Shown here: in pieces, positions 57,095 to 64,000 of the stretch
How positions within the stretch are numbered: the first letter of the stretch is position 1
Layout: each line of letters opens with the position of its first letter
Origin: Megaleporinus macrocephalus
Taxonomy: Eukaryota > Chordata > Actinopteri > Characiformes > Anostomidae
Direction of reading: 5' to 3'
NCBI GenBank assembly: GCA_021613375.1
Contig: CM038704.1
Coordinates: forward strand, 3,604,905 to 3,668,904
Length of the DNA stretch: 64,000 nucleotides
The notes under the pieces: generated by a model
Databases searched by the model: none
Told to the model about the DNA's origin: nothing
The model's input: the letters and a program-made list of their open reading frames with translations, nothing else
Translations under genes and position numbers: made by a program

Positions 57095-57129
<35 letters not shown>
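57095..57129. repeat. (TA)n microsatellite
   Basis: A TA run that also supplied the target of the next element. Confidence 0.9.
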
Positions 57130-57132
<3 letters not shown>

Positions 57133-57517
57133 GGTTGTGTATTGGCAAGAATCTGGCGATACTGTACGTTTCGTGATACAGTGGTCATGATTCAATATAT
57201 TGCGATATATTGCGATGCTGCAAGCAAAGTGATATATTGTGATTTTTCAAATCCTACTATTAAAACACACCACTGTATGAACAGGTTTGTCAGTTCATAC
57301 AATAGCACTGCACCCTTGTGCTGCTTGTTAATGTTGGAGTGGAGCTTAAATTGGATTACAACTCTGCCATCTAGTTGTCAGAGGTTTTAAACACAACACA
57401 CAAATCACTATCTGCTAGAAATCTGTGTATCGATACTGTGTTTTTGAGAATCGATACAGTATCACCAAACATAATATCCTGATATTCGATATTTTTGATA
57501 ATTTTTTTACACCCCTA
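57130..57517 (+). mobile_element. hAT-type MITE, family D copy 2
   Basis: It begins tagggttgtgtattggcaag and ends ttttttacacccct followed by a. Both sides carry atatatat (57122-57129 and 57518-57525), consistent with an 8-bp duplication inside a TA repeat. It has 388 bp and no coding capacity. Confidence 0.8.
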
Positions 57518-57599
57518 ATATATATACACACACATTGTAATGAAATATGATACAGAACACATTTGTTTTTTGACAGTACTGCCCAGCATTACCACTAAT

Positions 57600-58570
57600 G
57601 CTTCTGTTGAGCTCAGTGTAAGCCATATCCAGTAGCCATACGTGCAGAAACCTGATCGCTGTGGCTTTACGCAAATGATTCAAAATGAAATTAGCTCAGA
57701 GAGATTGTGTCACGGCAGCAAGATGAGTTACGCCAATTTAATGACAACAATTAAAGTCGCATTAGCGTCAGCAGGCAGGCTACTGTCAGACTCTAGTGCT
57801 TGGAGACTTTGTAATTGAATTGAGTCGGATGAAGCGGCGGATGATCGGGTTTGCCCACCGGTTCAGAGAACAGAGGGAGAGAGAGAGGGTTATGAGTCAG
57901 ATTAGATGGATGAGGATGACAGGCGGAGTCTATTGAACTGTTGTAAACACAGGCCAGATTTCCTGTGTTCAATCAGACGTCTTTGCAATCTTAATGTAAT
58001 ATACAATGATTACGGGAGCATGAAAGCTCCAAATAATCCTTTATGCAGATCTTCGTTTCAAAGGGACGATGATCGAGATCTCGCTACGCGATTCCGACTG
58101 GATAAAAAAAAGAAAACTGGGTTAAATCATAAGTTGCAGCAGACGTGGTTGGCATGTCAGGGGAACCTATGTGTTATTTTTAGCTCTATAGAAATGAATG
58201 GCTCAAATACTAAAGCCAAATACTAAACCGCCGTCTCCCCCAGAATCTGTCCTCAGTTTGTCACAGTGATTGTGGTTCATATATTCAAGCTTAATGTCTG
58301 TCCGGAACTGGACTCCCTCGTGACCCGAATGAGTGTTTATGTGCCAAGCTGTGCCTATTTAGGCCACCAGCGGCCTGTAGAGAAAATTAGGGCAAATTCT
58401 TCTCGGCGTCCCCCGACTAATGAAGCTCAGTAATTGGACAGACTGCAGTTCCACCACTCTGTGGGCAAATGTCAGCCAGTCCATTCAGCGGGGAGAGTTT
58501 ACAGTAGTTGATGCTGAACGCAGTATGCCAGGCTGCACTCATTCATTACGTACGAGCTTAGAGGACCTGT
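57600..58570. promoter_or_regulatory. Candidate enhancer-like blocks
   Basis: Single-copy DNA with homeobox-like words (caattaaagtcgcattagcg, acgcaaatgattcaaaatg, gactaatgaagctcagtaattgg shortened), CpG sites and no repeat similarity. The frame 57906-58226 has no domain. The block lies between two inverted copies of MITE family D. Confidence 0.4.
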
Positions 58571-58614
58571 AGCATGGACGCAGTTGTAGTTATTTTTGAA
58601 ATAAGAGTCTGCAC

Positions 58615-59318
58615 TAGGGCTGCAAGTATCGATTATTTTAGTATTTAGAGTATTCTATCGATTATTCCAACGATTAATCGAGTAATCGGATAAAATGTAC
58701 ATTTTTTAAATTAAAGAGCAATAGTAAATATATAAGATAAAATAAGACAGGTTTCTTAACATTGCATTGCTTAAATTATATATAATACAGTTTGAAAGGG
58801 AACATTTAATAATTACTATTATTGAAATGTATTACTAGACCTATACATCATACTATAAGTTCACAAAACTGCCTACTGTACACTCAGTTACTACTGACAC
58901 ACTTAGTGCAAACAAACTAAACTGAATAATCTCGCTGTATTGGATTTGGTGCATTTTAGGCTCCAAACTGCTACAAACACCACCTGATATTTAGTTTGCT
59001 GTGTATTTTATGCATCAGAATTGAGGGATTTGTACTTCTGAGTATTTCTTTTAAAAGATAAGACTTGTACTTGTGTGGGATATTCATGAGGACTTTTATC
59101 TGATTTCTATTTTTGATATTTAGATTTAATTACTGTTTTTTTTTTGCTTTATATGATCTTTACAGCTTAACTCGTCTCTCGTCTTTGAGGTTTATCATTT
59201 TATTTTAGACTAAAAAGAGAAGAATGCAACCAGCAATCACCAATTCCTACTCTAACACATGGTGGAAGCACCTTTGGATGTAGTGTGTAAGCTCCACCCA
59301 TTCACGCTACAGTACTAA
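58615..59318. mobile_element. hAT-type end fragment and AT-rich DNA
   Basis: At 58617 the words tagggctgcaagtatcg and cgattattccaacgattaat are the usual left end of fish hAT MITEs. No matching right end was located, so it is probably truncated. The remainder is AT-rich without genes. Confidence 0.5.
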
Positions 59319-59319
59319 G

Positions 59320-59702
59320 TAGGGGTGTAAGAAAATATAGAAATATCAAATATTGGGATATTATTATTATTAGTTTTGTGATACTGTATCGATTCTCAAA
59401 AACACAGTATTGATACACAGATTCCTGGCAGACAGTGAATCAGTGTGTTGTGTTTAAACCTCTGACCACTAGATGACAGTGTTGTAATCCATTTTCAGCT
59501 CCACTCCAAATTAACAAGCAGCACAAGGGCGCAGTGCTGTTGTAAACATTGATAAACCTGTTCATACAGAGGTGTGTTTTAATAGTAGGATTTGAAAAAT
59601 TGCAATAAATCACTTTGCTTGCAGTATCGCAGTATATTGAATTGTGACTGCTGTATCACGATACGTGTTGTATTACCAGGTTCTTGTCAATACACAGCCC
59701 TA
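59320..59702 (-). mobile_element. hAT-type MITE, family D copy 3
   Basis: It starts taggggtgtaagaaaat and ends tcaatacacagccct followed by a. It is an inverted copy of 57130-57517. The perfect 8-bp duplication gtactaag flanks it (59312-59319 and 59703-59710). Confidence 0.92.
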
Positions 59703-59803
59703 GTACTAAGGGTGACCAATAAGAACAAAGCTCATTTACATTTCCTCATTTCCGATTCTAATGCATCTTTGGATGTAAATCTCTCTTTCTCTCTCTCTTT
59801 CCC

Positions 59804-59837
<34 letters not shown>

Positions 59838-59853
59838 TACACACACACACATA
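59804..59853. repeat. (TA)n(CA)n microsatellite
   Basis: A short TA run followed by a CA run. Confidence 0.95.
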
Positions 59854-60049
59854 GATACTTTAGATGCTTATACTTTATGTCTTTATGATTTAGATAGATA
59901 CGTGTATACAACCTACAGCAGTTTATCTCCACCCATTCAACACTCACACAATATGAGCACTTTTGCATGTGTGTGTGTAAATGTGTGTATATGTATCTAA
60001 TTAACTTTCTAGCTCATTTACATATGCCACTTATTTGTCCATATTTGGG

Positions 60050-61260
60050 GATTTGGAGACTCCTCTGGTGGAAAGGTGTAATTGCACGCAACATGTTACA
60101 GAACATCTTGTAACTTAATTTGTTCCCTGAGTATTCAAAGAGAACTCATGGACAATTTCAGGACGTATCTTCTGAATTGAGCCAGACCTCCTTTTTGAGC
60201 CTGTGTGTGTGATGTTAATATACGACATGGTCCAAAACACTCCCCCCAAATCCGTCCCGGCGCCTCTGACTTTAAAAAGGTTATTTCAGGCTTTACAGGG
60301 CGACTTGCACCGGCGCACACCCACCATATTTTAGCCTGGCTTTATTTCTCCTCACTCAGTAATGACGCTGCTGTCACTTTCAACAAGTGGACATGAGGTG
60401 GAGTTTAAAATTTCAAGAGAAATGTAGGACATGAACTGTGTACTGCCGTCGGTAATCCAGTTAATCAGGATAAATAGGATCTCTTAACCAAACAAGCAGC
60501 GGGTCGGTGTTCTTTAAGTACTGACAGTGTCCACAGTAAGCTTGTTGTGTTATATTGTGATGTAAATGAGAACAATATGATGAAACATCATTATGATTTA
60601 ATTTATAGAGCTTCTTTCTCAAACCTGGGGCCTCTTCACAGCAGCAGCGTTGCACCATCAAAAGAAACGCTACACAGGGCCAGCCAAGAACGGCAGACGA
60701 GACCAATAATACATAATAATACACAAACAAACACAAGAGAAATGGAGAATATGGGCCCTTTAATCTAAAACAATAACAAACCTAACCCGCCTCTTACCAC
60801 CTGCTTATCAGTCTACAGTCTATTCAGAGCTCCGCTTGGCAAAGCAATTCATCTGGCGTGAGCATCCAGCGGCTCCCTGATTATATTCATTGGGCTTTTC
60901 AATATTTTCCTCCGCATCATCATAGCCAGAGATGAAATCTGCGGCTCTCATCTCATCGGGCGGACTCAGTCAGTCATACGAACTCACTCTGGAAGCACCT
61001 GCGTCCTCGTCCCAATATGCCGCATGTCTTTTCCCTTTTCCGCGCACAGCCTAATGCAAGCAGACAGAGTCTTCCGAGGCTGACTGACATTAACTGGAGG
61101 AGATGAGAGAGCAGCTCGCGATCAGAGAGAGCAACACACACGGGGTGGGGGGGCAGTAATACGCCTAAGAAAGCAAGAGGGTGGCAAATGTCAGAAAATA
61201 TCACATTCCGCTTTAAAGTGAGACAATTTGCTAAGAACCAGCTCTTATGACCCCAGTTAA
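60050..61260. promoter_or_regulatory. Candidate regulatory blocks
   Basis: Single-copy stretches at 60110-60500 and 60780-61140 contain CpG-bearing words (cccggcgcctctgac, cttccgaggctgac) and AT-rich motifs (ccagttaatcaggataaata) without repeat similarity. Short frames on both strands show no domain. Confidence 0.35.
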
Positions 61261-61292
61261 CAATAACAGCGTTCACCTGGAACTGTGTGGAG

Positions 61293-61813
61293 TAGGGGTG
61301 TGGCATCTTGTATCATATCGTACACAATTATGTCACCAACATTTTTGAATATGGTGAACGATATTATACTCTGAAATATCGTACCATATCACCCATCACT
61401 AATTATCACATCAGGTACTACTTTTACTGTTTTTAAAAAAAGATAAATTCACTCTTTTCTCATTTCCCATCATATATCTACTAGAGACAGAGTTTATCTC
61501 CAGTATCATTCACTTTACTTCAGTCCTGGATATATGGAGATATTTGGAGAGCATTATTTAGTATCAGGACATTTTGGATCATTGACTTCTGTTACAATCT
61601 GATGAAAATTCTTGTATTTTTTAATATCTCAGTTAGGGGTGTCATATATATATAGACATATCATATTGTATGCAATAATAAAATTAAATTTTCATTTTAT
61701 TGCAGTAGTGTATTCTTCAAATATTTTTTTGTATATATCGCCAAGAGTATCGTTATCACAAAAATACAATGAAATATCGTGATATTGTTGTAGGGCCATA
61801 TTGCCCACCCCTA
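61293..61813. mobile_element. hAT-type element, possibly composite
   Basis: It starts taggggtgtggcat and ends gcccacccct followed by a. The flanks gtgtggag (61285-61292) and gtgtggaa (61814-61821) match at 7 of 8. A second TAGGGGTGTC end at 61634 inside it suggests that one element inserted in another, or a chimeric structure. No coding region. Confidence 0.75.
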
Positions 61814-61912
61814 GTGTGGAAGCGTTCCCTTCGGCTCTGGCTCGAACTCTTACCACCCACATTGTTTTCAGTGGTAAAAAAAAAAGAATGCTTGTCCTTT
61901 TTAGGTCTATAC

Positions 61913-62644
61913 CAGGAGTGTTTAATTAGAGTCAGTAAGGTCCAGTTAGAGGAGATCTCCTCAGGCCTGTCCGGACCATCATCATCTCTAACGTGTGTTC
62001 TGATTCAGTGGTGTATCCTGTTTACTGAAGTAGTCTAGTATCAGCATCTTATACCATCAGCTACTGAAACACCAACACATCACACATACCGTTCATTATA
62101 TTTCAGTATATTTACTGTTTAAATGCTGAACTGAATGAATTATTTATAAACTTCTAATATTTTTTTTACTTACATTAATAAAAAAAACTGAATGCTTTTT
62201 AAAAAGTGCATCTTAAAGTGTTTATTTATAGAGAAAGTTAATAAAACGTGTGTCTTCTTGTTAACTCAGGTTCCAGAACCGTTCCTGTTAAACACTCAGT
62301 TTTCTCTGTTCACTTTTCTGTTTTCAGAGCTCCTTATTCTTTCTGACTCGCTTTAGTCTCCTCCTGCTGCTCCTCGCTTCGTACCTCGCCTGTGTGCACA
62401 CCGCACGCCCCAGTGTGCACAGATCTGATTGGCTGAGGAGTCTTTGGTGATCTTACAGTGCACATGATTGGTCTCTGAGTTCACTGTGCCGTAAAGCCCT
62501 TATACCGTAAAGACTAGAAAAGCTCTGCCTCTTTAAATAAACGCTGTCAACATTAAATAATTCTCAATAGTTTATCTCAATAGTCCACATTGGACAACAT
62601 CTGGGTCTAGATCTGGACCGTGGTCCACCTATTAGTGACCTCTG
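61913..62644 (-). mobile_element. hAT-type element, family C copy 2 (without the nested insert)
   Basis: Read in reverse it matches the two ends of 18319-20107, for example ggtggaccacggtccagat and gatgatgatggtccggac. Its flanks gtctatac and ctctatag share tctata at the centre, consistent with an 8-bp duplication with two changes. No coding region. Confidence 0.75.
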
Positions 62645-62870
62645 CTCTATAGACTTGGTTTTACATCCAGTGAGTAAAGAGATTCTAATTCCCAGCCAGA
62701 CTCACAGAGTACATAGACCAGACTGGACATTTCAGATGTAGTGCACGTTGGTACACTCTGTTCTGGAGCTCTATTTCATGCTAGAATGCTTCCTTCTAGG
62801 GCGAGGCAGCTCTTCAGACTGATGGAGAATGTGTTGGGTGCGGTTCTGTATATCATCACTATAAGAAAGG
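62645..62870. other. No gene seen
   Basis: Unassigned spacer. Confidence 0.4.
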
Positions 62871-63110
62871 AAGAAAACATGCTTCTCCATTTTTTGGTTG
62901 ATTTTTATTTTTTGAGCTAATTTGAACACGACTGCTGCCGTTTACACTTTGAGAATGTTTCACGATGAAAGAACCAATAGAAATGCTCTGAAATAGCTTG
63001 GAAAAAATTCTGGTTCCATTGACTTCAAAGTGAAGATGGTTTTTGGCCTCTCCTGTAAAAGTTGAGATACTTGTGACCTTATGCTTAGTTTTCTATTGTT
63101 TCAATGAAAA
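62871..63110 (+). mobile_element. Family E MITE-like element
   Basis: It carries catgcttctccatttttt, ccaatagaaatgctctgaaa, ttctggttccattgacttc and tttggcctctcctgtaaa, in the order of the copy at 63778. Confidence 0.78.
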
Positions 63111-63467
63111 CGTTGTGACAACATAAATAAAACATCTTTTTAAGTGTGTAGTTCAAAATGTCAGCATAATTCAAGAGTTGAAGTTCAACAAAGTTGCTCA
63201 GAGTGGTTTGATGTGAAATCATGCATAGTAGTGGGATCAGGGGTCTCGCTGTCTAATAGCGGTGGGCGATATGACACTAATATTATATTGCAGTACCTTT
63301 TAATTCACAATAAATGAAACGCAAGAAATTTTTTTGTCTTTCTGAGATTTAATGAGTTGCCTGTAGTACAATAATAATTATACATCATCAATATCAGTCA
63401 AAGATTTGGACACACCTACCAGGTTTTTTTCATTTAGCATTCTTTGTTCTCGGTTCCAACCAATCAG

Positions 63468-63470
<3 letters not shown>
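63111..63470. repeat. No gene; two transposon end fragments
   Basis: At 63261 ggtgggcgatatgacac is a hAT-MITE-type end. At 63400 aaagatttggacacacct is a Tc1-type inverted-repeat fragment. No full element was found. Confidence 0.5.

Positions 63471-63505
<35 letters not shown>
63471..63505. repeat. (TA)n(TG)n microsatellite
   Basis: A short TA run with a TG end. Confidence 0.93.
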
Positions 63506-63507
<2 letters not shown>

Positions 63508-63519
63508 ATATCGTCAAGC

Positions 63520-63775
63520 TCTGCGTCTTCTCCTGTCTGCCTCTGCTTTTGCTGTCACTCTCGTGTCATGTTCCGTGTGCTTCTGTTTGTTTTGCTTGTT
63601 TGCTCCTTCTTGTCTCCACTCAACTTGTCACGCCCCTCATCTGCTCCTAGTTTGCGTCTCCTCCCTGTCCCAGGTGTCCCTTGATCCCCTTGTGCTCATA
63701 TACCTCTGTGTTTGCTCCCTGTGTTTGTCTAGCATTGTTGCTCTGTTGTGATGTTGCTCCGTCTTTGTTGTACAG
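63520..63775 (+). repeat. Solo-LTR-like repeat fragment
   Basis: It has cttgtcacgcccctcatctg, ttgtctccac and tgtgtttgtctagcattgtt, similar to 33887-34150. No coding region was recognised. Confidence 0.35.
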
Positions 63776-63777
63776 GC

Positions 63778-64000
63778 TGTCCAATGAAAAACATGCGTCT
63801 CCATTTTTGTCGATTTTGAGTTTTCTACATCATTTGAACACACCAATGGCCGTTTACATTGTGTGAAAATTTCAGGATGAATGGACCAATAGAAATGCTC
63901 CAAAATAGGTTGGATAAAATTCTGGTTCCATTGACTTCCATTGAAACTAAAGTATGTTTTTGGCCTCTCCTATAAAGTTGCAATTTTGGAGATCTTTGTT
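63778..64000 (+). mobile_element. Family E MITE-like element, cut by the window end
   Basis: It begins gctgtccaatgaaaaacatg, the presumed terminus. It continues through ccaatggccgtttacattg, atgctccaaaataggttgg and attctggttccattgacttc to the last base. This is the best-preserved copy in the window. Confidence 0.8.

Overview
This window looks like 64 kb of intergenic or intronic DNA from a teleost fish. I found no intact protein-coding gene. The repeat content points to a bony fish: Tc1-like and hAT-type DNA transposons, tRNA-derived SINEs, L2-type LINE tails, long (TA)n and (GATA)n microsatellites, and many minisatellites. An otophysan such as a characiform is my guess; the sequence alone cannot name the species.

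Layout. 0-8.5 kb: tandem repeats (33-bp, 25-bp, 20-bp, TG, 14-bp, GATA and 35-bp units) with an L2-type tail and a SINE-like element between them. 9-15 kb: a broken DD36E Tc1-type transposon, a non-autonomous repeat, a very long 20-bp array, and a Tc1 pseudogene. 15.2-17.8 kb: a transposon-like element whose interior has become about 54 copies of a 45-bp repeat. 18.3-20.1 kb: a hAT-type element with a second hAT-type element inserted in it, both with recognisable target-site duplications (TSDs). 21.1-22.4 kb: a tandemly duplicated LINE reverse-transcriptase relic. 22.7-25.6 kb: a nested stack (hAT-type element, an element filled by a 36-bp array, then a hAT relic with a BED-finger remnant). 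26-34.4 kb: more nested elements, including a second DD36E copy inside a hAT-type element and a Tc1-like element with a 160-175-bp internal array. 35.6-39 kb: single-copy, CpG-containing DNA that looks regulatory, interrupted by a hAT-type element carrying a LINE tail. 39-44.5 kb: GATA-type and 46-bp satellites plus an inverted copy of the 28.8-kb repeat. 48-51.5 kb: a 27-bp array, a regulatory-looking block and a duplicated segment. 53.6-54.3 kb: a CpG island with a consensus splice donor, the best candidate for a promoter and non-coding first exon. 57-62.6 kb: regulatory-looking blocks separated by hAT-type elements with TSDs.

How it fits together. Two themes stand out. First, several minisatellites appear to have grown from inside transposable elements: the 20-bp unit is the A-box segment of a tRNA-type SINE, and the 45-bp, 36-bp and roughly 170-bp units sit inside DNA transposons. 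Second, islands of single-copy DNA, one with a perfect RFX X-box and others with octamer or ATF-like motifs, lie around one CpG-island promoter, as expected for a gene-poor regulatory domain. Family names come from memory of motifs; no database search was possible.
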